A program made the translations under genes and the position numbers. Positions 1 to 8,196 of a DNA stretch of 64,000 nt are shown in pieces. Each line of letters starts with the position of its first letter. The first letter of the stretch is position 1. The notes below the pieces were generated by a model, which worked only from the letters and a program-made list of their open reading frames with translations, was not told where the DNA came from and ran no database searches. The stretch covers positions 24,769 through 88,768 of the forward strand of contig NZ_JAEKIS010000016.1 in the NCBI RefSeq assembly GCF_017311415.1, written 5' to 3'. This stretch comes from Salipiger abyssi (GTDB taxonomy: Bacteria > Pseudomonadota > Alphaproteobacteria > Rhodobacterales > Rhodobacteraceae).

Positions 1-16
1 CAGAGACCTTGAACGA

Positions 17-45
17 AAGCGCCCCGAGGGGCGCTTTTTCTTTTC
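17..45 (+). terminator. Rho-independent terminator of an upstream gene
   Basis: A GC-rich stem (AAGCGCC pairing with GGCGCTT around a CCGAG-type loop) is followed by TTTTTCTTTT. This is a typical intrinsic terminator for a rightward gene that lies outside the window. The stem is nearly symmetric and could also stop leftward transcription of the RNA candidate at 60-235, although the leftward T tract is short. Confidence 0.75.
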
Positions 46-59
46 GGATCAATCTATTG

Positions 60-235
60 GGAAATCTGCGGCGGGAACCACACCAACCGTGAGGTTATCT
101 CATTCCCGAGGACCTGTATATACAGGTGGGCGCCAGGTAACCAGACCACGGTCCGGACAGAGCCAGCTCCCTCGGAATTGCTTAAGGCCACCGGAATGCA
201 ACCATGACACGAGAAGGGCAGAACCCGCCTGACCC
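60..235 (-). ncRNA. ssrS: Probable 6S-like regulatory RNA
   Basis: No plausible protein is encoded here. Read leftward, the sequence folds as one long interrupted hairpin. The outer arms GGCGGG and CCCGCC (near 220 and 67) pair, an inner CCGAGG/CCTCGG helix is present, and a perfect palindrome ACCTGTATATACAGGT (112-127) forms a stem-loop. A long rod with internal bubbles of about 180 nt is the 6S RNA architecture, the RNA that binds the sigma-70 holoenzyme in stationary phase. The identification rests on shape, size and partial resemblance to alphaproteobacterial 6S sequences, so strand and ends are approximate. tmRNA was considered and rejected because no tag reading frame is visible. Confidence 0.45.
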
Positions 236-310
236 CGAGATAGGATGCGGATGCGGGCGCGGCAAGAGCCCATCGCGCAAATCGTGACCGCAGCCCGCAC
301 GCTTGCATTT

Positions 311-325
311 GTTCACGTAATGTTC
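311..325 (+). promoter_or_regulatory. LexA (SOS) box upstream of mmcB
   Basis: The sequence GTTCACGTAATGTTC is an exact match to the alphaproteobacterial LexA operator GTTC-N7-GTTC. It ends 13 bp before the mmcB start codon, a position where LexA would block transcription. mmcB of Caulobacter is a known DNA-damage gene, which supports SOS control here. Confidence 0.85.
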
Positions 326-338
326 ATACTCTTCCGCC

Positions 339-803
339 ATGACACTCGCCCCCGACTCTCCCCTGATGCCCGGCCAATGGCTGGCCCGCGGCGTCTGCCG
401 TCACCTTTCCGCCGGGCATGGATTCTCGGTGATCGAAGAATTCGTGCCCGAACGCGGCAAGCGCGTCGATGTGATGGCGCTGGGGCCAAAGGGCGAGATC
501 TGGGTGGTCGAATGCAAGAGCAGCCGCGCCGATTTCCTCTCGGACGGCAAATGGCAGGGCTATCTCGACTGGTGCGACCGCTATTTCTGGGCGGTGGATT
601 CGGAGTTTCCCACCGAGCTGCTGCCCGAGGGCACCGGGCTGATCATTGCCGACGGTTATGACGCGGAGATCCTGCGCATGGGGCCGGAGACGAAGCTCGC
701 GGGCGCGCGGCGCAATGCGCTGATCCGGCGGTTTGCGGTGCATGCGGCGCGGCGGTTGCAGGCGCTGCGCGATCCCGGCGCCGCGCTCGACGGCTGGGGC
801 TGA
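339..803 (+). CDS. mmcB: MmcB family DNA repair protein
   Basis: A 154-residue protein of the MmcB family (PF06319), a predicted PD-(D/E)XK-fold nuclease needed for mitomycin C resistance in Caulobacter. The signature is visible as D44, then E58 and K60 in WVVECKSS, which fits the D...ExK metal-binding core. The length matches the family. The ATG at 339 follows directly after the LexA box at 311-325, so expression is expected to rise on DNA damage. It is monocistronic; the two perfect hairpins at 822-865 lie between it and the convergent DUF6324 gene. Confidence 0.88.
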   Translation: MTLAPDSPLMPGQWLARGVCRHLSAGHGFSVIEEFVPERGKRVDVMALGPKGEIWVVECKSSRADFLSDGKWQGYLDWCDRYFWAVDSEFPTELLPEGTGLIIADGYDAEILRMGPETKLAGARRNALIRRFAVHAARRLQALRDPGAALDGWG

Positions 804-821
804 ACAGCTAGGGTCCGTGGG

Positions 822-865
822 CAAATTCCTTTCAAGGAATTTGCAACTCTCTTCGAAGAGAGTTG
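822..865. repeat. Two adjacent perfect 22-nt hairpins
   Basis: Two back-to-back inverted repeats fill the gap between convergent genes. At 822-843 the arms CAAATTCCTT and AAGGAATTTG flank a TC loop; at 844-865 CAACTCTCTT and AAGAGAGTTG flank a CG loop. Each has a perfect 10-bp stem. There is no T tract, so they may be a bidirectional processing or termination element, or a small mobile repeat. Confidence 0.7.
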
Positions 866-873
866 TCCCGGCC

Positions 874-1068
874 TCAGCGCTTCGTCTTGACCTTGCGCGC
901 GGCGGCGGCGGCGGCGCGAAGCTCTTCGGCGATCTCCTCCGCCTCTTCGGGATCGAAATCCATCGGCATCTCCATCTCGCCCGCGCTGACGAACAGCCGG
1001 ACCATGCCGTGATCGGTCGGTCCGATCTGCAAATTCGCTTCGAGATCGCGTTCGGTGTTGATACCCAT
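874..1068 (-). CDS. DUF6324 family protein
   Basis: A small acidic protein of 64 residues found in Rhodobacteraceae. The body reads MGINTERDLEANLQIGPTD and continues into an acidic helix with repeated Glu (DFDPEEAEEIAEEL) and an Ala/Lys-rich tail. The start at 1068 was chosen over the upstream ATG at 1107 because GGAAGGGA lies 6-7 nt upstream and because family members begin with MGIN. The function is unknown. It is divergent from the acetyltransferase at 1167. Confidence 0.72.
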   Translation of the reverse strand: MGINTERDLEANLQIGPTDHGMVRLFVSAGEMEMPMDFDPEEAEEIAEELRAAAAAARKVKTKR

Positions 1069-1166
1069 GGCCTGTCCCTTCCTGCGGCCGTCCGGCGGCT
1101 GCGGCATCTCTGCGCATTATCCCCGGGGCGCTTGATTTGCAAGCCGCCCGGTGGAACCCTGCCCGC

Positions 1167-1649
1167 ATGACCGCGCCCGTGCTGAAACCCTATACCGCCG
1201 CCGACCGCCCCTGGCTGGTCGAGGCCCATGGCCGCCTCTATGCCCGCGACGAGGGGTTCGACGAGAGCTTTCCGGCGCTGGTGGACGAGATCCTGCGCGG
1301 TTTCGAGACCGGGCACGACCCGGCGCGCGAGGCCGGCTGGATCGCCTGGCAGGACGGGCAGCGCCTCGGCAGCATCTTCTGCGTTCGGCTCGACGACGAC
1401 ACCGCCAAGCTGCGGCTCTTCCTGCTCGACCCCGCCGCGCGCGGCAAGGGACTGGGCCGGCACCTGCTCGACACCTGCATGGCCTTTGCCCGCGCCCGCG
1501 GATACCGCCGCATGACCCTCTGGACCCATGAAAGCCACCGCGCCGCCTGTGCGCTTTATGCCCGCAACGGCTTTGCCTGCATCAGCGCGACCCCGGTGCG
1601 CAGCTTTGGCGTCGAGCTCGTGGAACAGCATTGGGAACGTGCACTTTAG
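1167..1649 (+). CDS. GNAT family N-acetyltransferase
   Basis: A 160-residue acetyltransferase of the GNAT fold. The acetyl-CoA pyrophosphate-binding loop is visible as RGKGLGRHLLD near residues 95-105, followed by YARNGF near the C-terminus, a common GNAT motif. The substrate cannot be told from sequence. The start MTAPVLKPYTAADRPWLVE at 1167 gives the usual family N-terminus; an in-frame ATG 30 nt upstream would add residues not typical of the fold. The gene ends 53 bp before tRNA-His. Confidence 0.85.
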   Translation: MTAPVLKPYTAADRPWLVEAHGRLYARDEGFDESFPALVDEILRGFETGHDPAREAGWIAWQDGQRLGSIFCVRLDDDTAKLRLFLLDPAARGKGLGRHLLDTCMAFARARGYRRMTLWTHESHRAACALYARNGFACISATPVRSFGVELVEQHWERAL

Positions 1650-1702
1650 CTCCGGATTTCGGCTTGCATTCATCCGGAGGCGACGCTATTCCCCGCGAAC
1701 GT

Positions 1703-1779
1703 GCCGCCTTAGCTCAGTAGGTTAGAGCGCTTGATTGTGGATCAAGAGGTCCCCCGTTCGAGCCGGGGAGGCGGTACCA
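1703..1779 (+). tRNA. tRNA-His(GTG), lacking G-1
   Basis: A complete cloverleaf. The acceptor arms are GCCGCCT (1703-1709) and AGGCGGT (1769-1775); the D arm begins AGCTCAG; the anticodon GTG sits in TTGTGGA; the T arm is CCCCG-TTCGAGC-CGGGG; A73 and an encoded CCA follow. Position -1 is T, not G, and position 73 is A with a G1:U72 wobble pair. That is the divergent alphaproteobacterial tRNA-His type, which the cognate HisRS of this group recognises. Confidence 0.95.
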
Positions 1780-1830
1780 CCTTCCCCCACTTCGACAATG
1801 TTGGTGAGCTGCCCTCTCTCAGGAGGTGTT

Positions 1831-2619
1831 TCAGCCCCTCAGACGCCGCAACGTGGCGGCTGCGGCAAATAGGATCGCGGCAGCGCAGACCATCGAGGGC
1901 CCGGCGGGCGTGTCGAGCATGAAGGCGCCCCAGAGCCCCCCCAGCGCCGACAAGGCCCCCAGCACGGCGGCGCTCAGCGCCATGGCCTCGGGGCTGCGGG
2001 CGAAGTGGCGCGCGGCGGCGGCGGGAATCAGCAGCATGGCGCTGACCAGAAGCGCCCCCACCACCTTGATCGCCACCGCGACCGCCAGCGCCAGCGCCAG
2101 CGTCAGGATGCGCTGTTCGCGGCGCGGGTCGATGCCGCTGGCCCAGGCCAGATCCGGCGAGACCGTCGCGGTCAGCAGCGCCTGCCAGCGCCAGCCAATC
2201 AGCGCGATCACCGCCGCAGCGCCGCCCCAGATCACCGCCAGATCGGTACGGGTCACCGCCAGAATGTCGCCGAAGAGATAGGCGGAGAGATCCAGCCGCG
2301 CGCCCGGCACGAAGGTCACCGCCACCAGCCCGAAGGCCAGCGCGCTATGCGCCAGCACGCCCAGCAGCGTGTCCATCGCCAGCCCGCGCTCGGACAGGGT
2401 GGCCACCAGCAGCGCCATGACCAGCGCCACCGCCAGCGTACCCGCCACCACCGGCAGCGACAGCGCAAGCGCCAGCGCCACGCCCAGCAGCGCCGCGTGC
2501 GCCGTGGCGTCGCCGAAATAGGCCATGCGGCGCCAGGCCACGAAACAGCCCAGCGGTGCCGTGGCCAGCGCCAGGCCGAGCCCGGCCAAAGCCGCGCGGA
2601 TCAGGAAATCGTCGAGCAT
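1831..2619 (-). CDS. znuB: Zinc ABC transporter permease ZnuB
   Basis: A 262-residue integral membrane protein of the ABC-3 family, with about eight hydrophobic segments. It is the membrane channel of the high-affinity zinc importer ZnuABC. The conserved stretch WRRMAYFGDATAHAALLG near residues 30-47 is typical of ZnuB. The start MLDDFLIRAA at 2619 was chosen because the longer frame upstream runs into znuC. The znuC stop lies 2 nt upstream of this start, so translation is coupled in zur-znuC-znuB. Confidence 0.93.
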   Translation of the reverse strand: MLDDFLIRAALAGLGLALATAPLGCFVAWRRMAYFGDATAHAALLGVALALALSLPVVAGTLAVALVMALLVATLSERGLAMDTLLGVLAHSALAFGLVAVTFVPGARLDLSAYLFGDILAVTRTDLAVIWGGAAAVIALIGWRWQALLTATVSPDLAWASGIDPRREQRILTLALALAVAVAIKVVGALLVSAMLLIPAAAARHFARSPEAMALSAAVLGALSALGGLWGAFMLDTPAGPSMVCAAAILFAAAATLRRLRG

Positions 2620-2620
2620 C

Positions 2621-3384
<764 letters not shown>

Positions 3385-3388
<4 letters not shown>

Positions 3389-3864
3389 GCCCGCGCCTCC
3401 CGGCAGGCCGGGCACAGCCCCTCGGCTTCGATCACCATGCGGGCGACCTCGAAATTCAGCTCGCCCGCCGCGGCGCGCACCGCCTGCGCGATCCCGCGCG
3501 AGGGCATCTCGGCCACCGCGCCGCAGCCCGAGCAGATGAGAAAGGCCGGGGCGTGGCGTTCGCCGGGATGGGCGCAGGCGACAAAGGCATTCAGCCGCTC
3601 GATCTTGTGGGCGAATCCGTGGCTGACGAGGAAATCCAGCGCCCGGTAGACGGTGGGCGGCTGCGCCCCCTGCCCCTCGTCGCGCAGCACGTCGAGCAGC
3701 TCATAGGCGCCCATGGCCCGGTGCTCGCGCAGCAGAATCTCCAGCACCCGCCGGCGCTGTGGCGTCAGTTGCAGACCCTGCGCGGTGCAGGTCTCCTCCG
3801 CGGCGCCGAGCGCCTGTGAAATGCAGTGACGATGATCGTGCGAGGCAAACCCGAGCGTGTCCAT
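3385..3864 (-). CDS. zur: Zinc uptake regulator Zur (Fur family)
   Basis: A 159-residue Fur-family repressor. The winged-helix DNA-binding region spans roughly residues 25-90 (LQLTPQRRRVLEILL, PPTVYRALDFL). The structural zinc site is seen as two CxxC pairs, CSGC and CPAC. The N-terminus is His-rich. With zinc bound it should repress the zur-znuCB and znuA promoters; two near-identical operator-like motifs lie in the divergent gap (3892-3941). It is first in the zur-znuC-znuB operon and overlaps znuC by four bases. Confidence 0.92.
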
Positions 3865-3891
3865 GACAACCTCCGTAATCCAGGGGTTGAT

Positions 3892-3903
3892 ATGTTATAG
3901 CAT
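3892..3903. promoter_or_regulatory. Putative Zur operator 1
   Basis: ATGTTATAGCAT is an imperfect palindrome that resembles the proteobacterial Zur box (core TGTTATA..ATAACA). It lies 28 bp upstream of zur and differs at one position from the motif at 3928. This copy probably governs zur-znuCB. Confidence 0.65.
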
Positions 3904-3927
3904 CCCGATTATCAACCCTCCCCACAA

Positions 3928-3941
3928 TGTTATATCATAAC
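3928..3941. promoter_or_regulatory. Putative Zur operator 2
   Basis: ATGTTATATCATAAC contains the perfect inverted repeat GTTAT-ATC-ATAAC (3929-3941). It lies 12 bp before the znuA start. With the copy at 3892 it makes a pair 36 bp apart in the divergent zur/znuA promoter region. Confidence 0.7.
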
Positions 3942-3953
3942 GGGATTCCCACC

Positions 3954-4973
3954 ATGCTGAAACCGCTGCTCCCCGCCGCGCTGCTGCTGGCCACGCCGCT
4001 CTGGGCCGAGGCCCCGCGCACCGTCACCGATATCGGCCCCGTGCAGGGGCTGGTCGCCTCGGTGATGGGCGATCTCGGCTCGCCGGAGCTGCTGGTGCCG
4101 CAGGGCGCCTCGCCGCATAGCCACGCGCTGACCCCCTCGCAGGCGCGCGCGCTTCAGCAGGCGGAGCTGGTGTTCTGGATCGGGCCGGACTTGACGCCGG
4201 GCATCGGCCGCAAGATCGAGGCGATCGCCGGCGAGGCCACGGTGCTGGAGCTCTCCGAGCAGCCGGGCGTGATGCATCTCGCCGCCCGCGACAATGCGAT
4301 TTTCGGCACCCGCGCCGAGGCCGATACCGGTCATGAGCACGACGATCACGATCACGACGAAGACACGCACGACGATCATGGTCACGACGACCACGCTGAC
4401 GACGATCATGACGACCACGCGCATGACACGGCGCATGCGCATGATCACGATCATGGCGACGACGACCCGCATCTCTGGCTCTCGCCCGACAATGCCGCCG
4501 CCTGGCTGCCGGTCATCGCCGATGCGCTGGCCGAGGCCGATCCGGAGAATGCCGAAACCTACCGCGCCAACGCCGCCGCCGCACGCACAGCGCTGGAAGA
4601 GGCCGTGTCTGAGGCCCGCGATATGTTGGGGGCGGTGCAAGAAGACCGTTTCGTGGTCTTCCACGACGCCTATCAGTATTACGAACAGGCGTTCGGCCTG
4701 CATGTGATCGGCGCGATCAAGCTCGCGGATGCCTCCGATCCCAGCCCGGCCCGGCTCGACGCACTGCGCGATGTCATCTCCGACAGCGGCGCCAGCTGCG
4801 TCTTCGCCGAGCCGCAATTCGACCCGCGCCTGATCGCCGCCGTCACAGAAGGAACGGAGATTGGGGTTGCGGATCTCGACCCGCTGGGCATGGCGCTGGA
4901 ACCGGGCGCAGGCTTCTATCCCGCGCTGATCGGAGATCTGGCCAGCCGCATCGCCGCCTGCGCAGAGCGCTAA
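3954..4973 (+). CDS. znuA: Zinc ABC transporter substrate-binding protein ZnuA
   Basis: A 339-residue periplasmic zinc-binding protein. The signal peptide covers about residues 1-18 (MLKPLLPAALLLATPLWA). Likely zinc ligands include His in SPHSHALTPSQ (55-57) and in DPHLWLSP (173). Between them, residues 127-170 form a striking loop of His and Asp repeats (HEHDDHDHDEDTHDDHGHDD and on) typical of ZnuA, which may shuttle or sense zinc. The start at 3954 gives a clean signal peptide; an ATG 27 nt upstream lies inside the operator region and is less likely. Confidence 0.95.
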   Translation: MLKPLLPAALLLATPLWAEAPRTVTDIGPVQGLVASVMGDLGSPELLVPQGASPHSHALTPSQARALQQAELVFWIGPDLTPGIGRKIEAIAGEATVLELSEQPGVMHLAARDNAIFGTRAEADTGHEHDDHDHDEDTHDDHGHDDHADDDHDDHAHDTAHAHDHDHGDDDPHLWLSPDNAAAWLPVIADALAEADPENAETYRANAAAARTALEEAVSEARDMLGAVQEDRFVVFHDAYQYYEQAFGLHVIGAIKLADASDPSPARLDALRDVISDSGASCVFAEPQFDPRLIAAVTEGTEIGVADLDPLGMALEPGAGFYPALIGDLASRIAACAER

Positions 4974-5005
4974 GGCGTCGCTCGACACGGCATTAAACGC
5001 GCGAA

Positions 5006-5062
5006 CGGTGGGCAGATTGCCCACCCTACGGGCTCTGGGTAGGGTGGGCAATCTGTCCACCG
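5006..5062. repeat. Inverted pair of intergenic palindromic repeats (family A)
   Basis: CGGTGGGCAGATTGCCCACC followed by CTACG occurs at 5006-5030, and an inverted copy with one mismatch lies at 5038-5062. Each copy is itself a small hairpin, and together they form a larger one. It lies between the convergent znuA and pxpA genes, where it may act as a bidirectional terminator. Other copies are at 12314, 23082, 26939 and 44411. Confidence 0.85.
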
Positions 5063-5089
5063 CACCGCCGTGACCGCCACCGCGGCCCC

Positions 5090-5857
5090 CTATCCCCGCC
5101 CCGTAAACACCTCCAACGCGATCCCGGCCGCCTCGAGCGCCGACCGCACCGTCCGCGCGATCTCAAGCGCAGTCTTGCCGTCGCCATGCAGACAGATCGT
5201 GTCCACCGGCGCCGGGATGCGCTTGCCGCTCTCGGCGATGATTGCCCCCTCGCGCACCATCGCCACCATGCGCTCCGCCGCCAATGCCGGGTCGTGGATC
5301 ACCGCGCCCGGGAGCGACCGGTCGACAAGCGTGGCATCGTCGTTATAGGCGCGGTCGGCAAAGATCTCGCCCGCCCAGCGACACCCCAGCGCCTCCACCG
5401 CCTGCTGCTGCGCCGTGGCCGCCAGCACCATGACTATGATGTCCGGATCGACCGACAATGCGCCCTCATAGGCCGCCCGCGCCAGCGCGGCGTCTTCCGA
5501 GCACATGTTCGACAGCGCCCCATGCAGCTTGAGATGCCGCACCGTGCCGCCCGCCGCCCGCGCCATCGCCTGCGCCGCGCCCAGCTGATAAGCCACGAGA
5601 TTGCGCAGGCTGTCACCGGCGATCGGCATGCGCCGACGTCCAAAGCCCTGAAGATCGGGAAAGCCCGGATGCGCGCCGATGCCGGTGCCGCGCGCGACAG
5701 ACTGCGTCATGGTCGCGGCCATCACGTCCCAGTCGCCGGCGTGAAAGCCGCAGGCGATATTGGCCGAGGTGATGACGTCGAGCAGCGCGGAATCCTGCCC
5801 CATCACCCAGGGGCCGAAGCTCTCCCCCATATCCGCGTTCAGATCGACCGATGCCAT
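5090..5857 (-). CDS. pxpA: 5-oxoprolinase subunit PxpA (LamB/YcsF family)
   Basis: A 255-residue protein of the LamB/YcsF family, the hydrolase-side subunit of the ATP-dependent bacterial 5-oxoprolinase that opens pyroglutamate to glutamate. Family motifs seen are DLNADMGESFGPW at the N-terminus, SANIACGFHAGD near residue 36 and the His-rich HLKLHGAL. The start MASVDLNADMG at 5857 is the normal family start; the longer frame runs into pxpC. It is last in pxpB-pxpC-pxpA, 12 bp after pxpC. Confidence 0.92.
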   Translation of the reverse strand: MASVDLNADMGESFGPWVMGQDSALLDVITSANIACGFHAGDWDVMAATMTQSVARGTGIGAHPGFPDLQGFGRRRMPIAGDSLRNLVAYQLGAAQAMARAAGGTVRHLKLHGALSNMCSEDAALARAAYEGALSVDPDIIVMVLAATAQQQAVEALGCRWAGEIFADRAYNDDATLVDRSLPGAVIHDPALAAERMVAMVREGAIIAESGKRIPAPVDTICLHGDGKTALEIARTVRSALEAAGIALEVFTGRG

Positions 5858-5868
5858 GGCATGTCCTT

Positions 5869-6882
5869 TCAATGATCGTGATGATCGCCGCTCGAAAACC
5901 CACTGACCAGCTTGTGGGACAGAAGATCCGGCACATCCGCCGGATCGCGGATCAGCGGCTCGACACGGCGCGGAAGCTCCGCGATCTCTTTGCGATAGGC
6001 GGCTTCCGCCTCCAGCGCCGCGTCGAGCGAGATCCAGCGGAAGGACAGCCGCGCCCCCGCCGGCGCCTGCGCGACGCGCGGTAGATCGGCGGGGATCACC
6101 GTGGCCAGCCGGGGATAGCCGCCGGTGGTCTGACAATCCGCCATCAGCACGAAGGGCGCGCCGTCACCGGTCACCTGGATATCGCCGGGCGCGATCACCT
6201 CCGAGACCACCGACAGCCCGCCCTCGACACCATAGCCCGCCCCCTCGGGGGTGAGCTTCACCCCCATGCGGTTGGCGCGCATGTCGCGCACGAAGGCTTC
6301 CTCGCCGAAACGCCTGCGCTGCTCCTCGGGGAAGAGCCCGGTTTGCAGGCTTTCCACCACGCGCAGCACACCGCCGGAGAACCGGTCCGCCACCGGCAGC
6401 TTACGCGCGGTCTCGCCGCCCTTGTCGGGGCCGACCGCAAGCCGCGTGCCCGCCGTCACCGGCGCGCCGAGCCCGGCGGTCAGATGAGCCGATTGCGCGC
6501 CGAGGATCGCGGGCTCGGCAAAACCGCCGCCCACATGCAGATAGCCGTAGGCGCCGCTGGTGGCCGGGCCGATCTCCAGCTGTGCCCCCGCCGGCAGCAA
6601 ATGCGCGGCCTGCCAGAGCAGCGGCTGACCGTCGAGCGTGGCGCGCATCGGCGCGCCGGTCAGCGCGATGCGCATCTCCTCGCTCGCCTCGAAGAGCCCG
6701 CCGACGCCGGCCATTTCCAGCGCCACACCCCGTTTGCCACCCAAGAGCGCAGCGCCTTCGGCGAGTGCCAGCCGGTCCATGGCGCCGCCGCGCGAGAGGC
6801 CATAGGCGATCCAGCCCGGCCGGCCCTCGTCCTGCAAGGTCAGCGCCGGCCCCGCGCGATGCACGATCAGCGCCCGGCTCAT
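5869..6882 (-). CDS. pxpC: 5-oxoprolinase subunit PxpC
   Basis: A 337-residue protein of the biotin-dependent-carboxyltransferase/allophanate hydrolase subunit 2 family, now known as PxpC. Characteristic motifs are TLQDEGRPGW near residue 16, GLSRGGAMD, and DCQTTGGYPRLATV near residue 255. With PxpB it forms the ATP-dependent part of 5-oxoprolinase. The C-terminus is His-rich (SGDHHDH). It overlaps pxpB by four bases (ATGA). Confidence 0.92.
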   Translation of the reverse strand: MSRALIVHRAGPALTLQDEGRPGWIAYGLSRGGAMDRLALAEGAALLGGKRGVALEMAGVGGLFEASEEMRIALTGAPMRATLDGQPLLWQAAHLLPAGAQLEIGPATSGAYGYLHVGGGFAEPAILGAQSAHLTAGLGAPVTAGTRLAVGPDKGGETARKLPVADRFSGGVLRVVESLQTGLFPEEQRRRFGEEAFVRDMRANRMGVKLTPEGAGYGVEGGLSVVSEVIAPGDIQVTGDGAPFVLMADCQTTGGYPRLATVIPADLPRVAQAPAGARLSFRWISLDAALEAEAAYRKEIAELPRRVEPLIRDPADVPDLLSHKLVSGFSSGDHHDH

Positions 6883-7619
6883 GCCAATGCCTCCCAGCTT
6901 GCACCGCCCTCGGCATCATCCTGCATCCTGGCAAACACCTCTTCCGAGACCGCGGGGAATTCCACCTCGTCGCCCGGCGCCAGCAGAAAGGGCCGCTCCT
7001 CGCCCAGCCGCACCAGCCGCACCGCGGTCTGACCGACATGGCGCCAGCCGGTCTGTGCCTGCACGGTGAAGAGCACGAATTGCCTTATTGCCAGCACCAG
7101 AGCGCCGATGGGCACCCTCGGCGTGAGCGCCTGCTGGCGCGGGATATCCCAGCACTCCGGCAGCTCGCCCAGATAGGGCTGCCCCGGCGCAAATCCCAGC
7201 GCCGTCACCCGCACCCGCGTGCGGCTGAGCGAGTCCCGCGCCGCCGCCTCGGAGAGCCCCGCCGCCGCCGCTGCCTCGCCGAACTGCGGCGCCAGCGTGC
7301 CACCATAGACTGTGGGAATGCGGTGCAGGCGCCGCCCCTGTGGCAGCGCTGCCTGCATCCAGTCACGGCTGTCGATCAGCTCGCGCAGCTTTGCCTCCAG
7401 CGCGGCGTGGCGCAGATAGAGCGGGTCGAAGCGCAGATAGCAGGAGACCAGCGACGAGGCGCTCTCCTCGACCCCGTCCCAGCCTTCGCGCTCTACCTCG
7501 GCACGAAAGGCCAGCGCGGCGCGGTTCGCGGTCTCGCTCAGCCGGTCGCCAAAGCTGACCAGCATGCCGTCGACCCCGACCGTGCGAATCACCGGAAATC
7601 CGGCGGCGTCCAGCGCCAT
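6879..7619 (-). CDS. pxpB: 5-oxoprolinase subunit PxpB
   Basis: A 246-residue allophanate-hydrolase-subunit-1 (KipI) family protein, PxpB. Visible motifs are DGMLVSFGD near residue 17, IPTVYGG, and GFAPGQPYLGELPE near residue 146. It is the first gene of pxpBCA and overlaps pxpC by four bases. The dyad at 7649-7670 lies just upstream and is a candidate operator. The operon recycles spontaneously formed 5-oxoproline from glutamate or glutamine. Confidence 0.92.
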   Translation of the reverse strand: MALDAAGFPVIRTVGVDGMLVSFGDRLSETANRAALAFRAEVEREGWDGVEESASSLVSCYLRFDPLYLRHAALEAKLRELIDSRDWMQAALPQGRRLHRIPTVYGGTLAPQFGEAAAAAGLSEAAARDSLSRTRVRVTALGFAPGQPYLGELPECWDIPRQQALTPRVPIGALVLAIRQFVLFTVQAQTGWRHVGQTAVRLVRLGEERPFLLAPGDEVEFPAVSEEVFARMQDDAEGGASWEALA

Positions 7620-7648
7620 GCAAAATCACTCCCGAAATTGCCCGTGTC

Positions 7649-7670
7649 GGCAGTGTTAACACTCACTGCC
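7649..7670. promoter_or_regulatory. Dyad upstream of pxpBCA, candidate operator
   Basis: GGCAGTG (7649-7655) and CACTGCC (7664-7670) form a perfect inverted repeat. Nested inside is a perfect 12-bp palindrome AGTGTTAACACT (7652-7663). It starts 29 bp upstream of the pxpB start, in the divergent gap before the rhodanese gene. The dyad looks like the site of a dimeric repressor, but no regulator gene is adjacent. Confidence 0.5.
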
Positions 7671-7786
7671 CGGGCCGCAAGCGGCGGAGGGGAATGCCGG
7701 CGGGATGCGCGGGCCGGTCCTGCTTGTGCCACGCGCGGCACATCGCGATAGTGCCGGGGATTAGGCATGGACGAGGGAGGACCGGA

Positions 7787-8188
7787 ATGGCCCTGAAAAT
7801 CAGCGCGGCGCAGATGGTGGCGGAAGCGCGCACCCAGATCCCCGAGGTCGCAACGGAAGAGGCCATCGCTCAGCTTGGCGATCCGGATCTGGTGATCGTC
7901 GACATCCGCGATGTACGCGAACGCCAGCGCACGGGCTGCATTCCCGGTTCGGTACACGCGCCGCGCGGCATGATCGAATTCTGGGTCGATCCGGACAGCC
8001 CCTATCACAAGGAGGTCTTCGCCCAGGCCGGCAAGCGCTACCTCTTTCACTGCGCCAGCGGCTGGCGCTCGGCACTGACCGTGGCGACGCTTCAGGAGAT
8101 GGGGTTCGAAGCCGCCCATCTGAAGGACGGCTTCAACGACTGGGTGCAAGCCGGAGGCCCGGTCGAGCCTGTGGCACCCAAAAGCTGA
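7787..8188 (+). CDS. Rhodanese-like sulfurtransferase domain protein
   Basis: A single-domain rhodanese of 133 residues. The presumed catalytic cysteine is C89 in the active loop FHCASGWRSA; the N-terminal part of the fold shows LVIVDIRDVRER and GCIPGSVHAPRG. Rhodaneses carry persulfide sulfur to acceptors such as cyanide or thiols. The start at 7787 has a strong ribosome site (GAGGGAGG) 6-7 nt upstream. No signal peptide is seen, so it is probably cytoplasmic. It is convergent with the DUF4405 gene. Confidence 0.88.
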   Translation: MALKISAAQMVAEARTQIPEVATEEAIAQLGDPDLVIVDIRDVRERQRTGCIPGSVHAPRGMIEFWVDPDSPYHKEVFAQAGKRYLFHCASGWRSALTVATLQEMGFEAAHLKDGFNDWVQAGGPVEPVAPKS

Positions 8189-8196
8189 GTCCCTTT

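Noticed and set aside
54..308. tmRNA or an 84-residue protein in the first 300 bp
   Set aside because: No tag reading frame of the alphaproteobacterial tmRNA is present, and the frames lack ribosome sites and similarity. A 6S-like RNA fits better.
4294..4707. A 137-codon frame inside znuA
   Set aside because: Its Thr/Met/Ile repeats are just the alternative reading of the His/Asp-coding loop of ZnuA.
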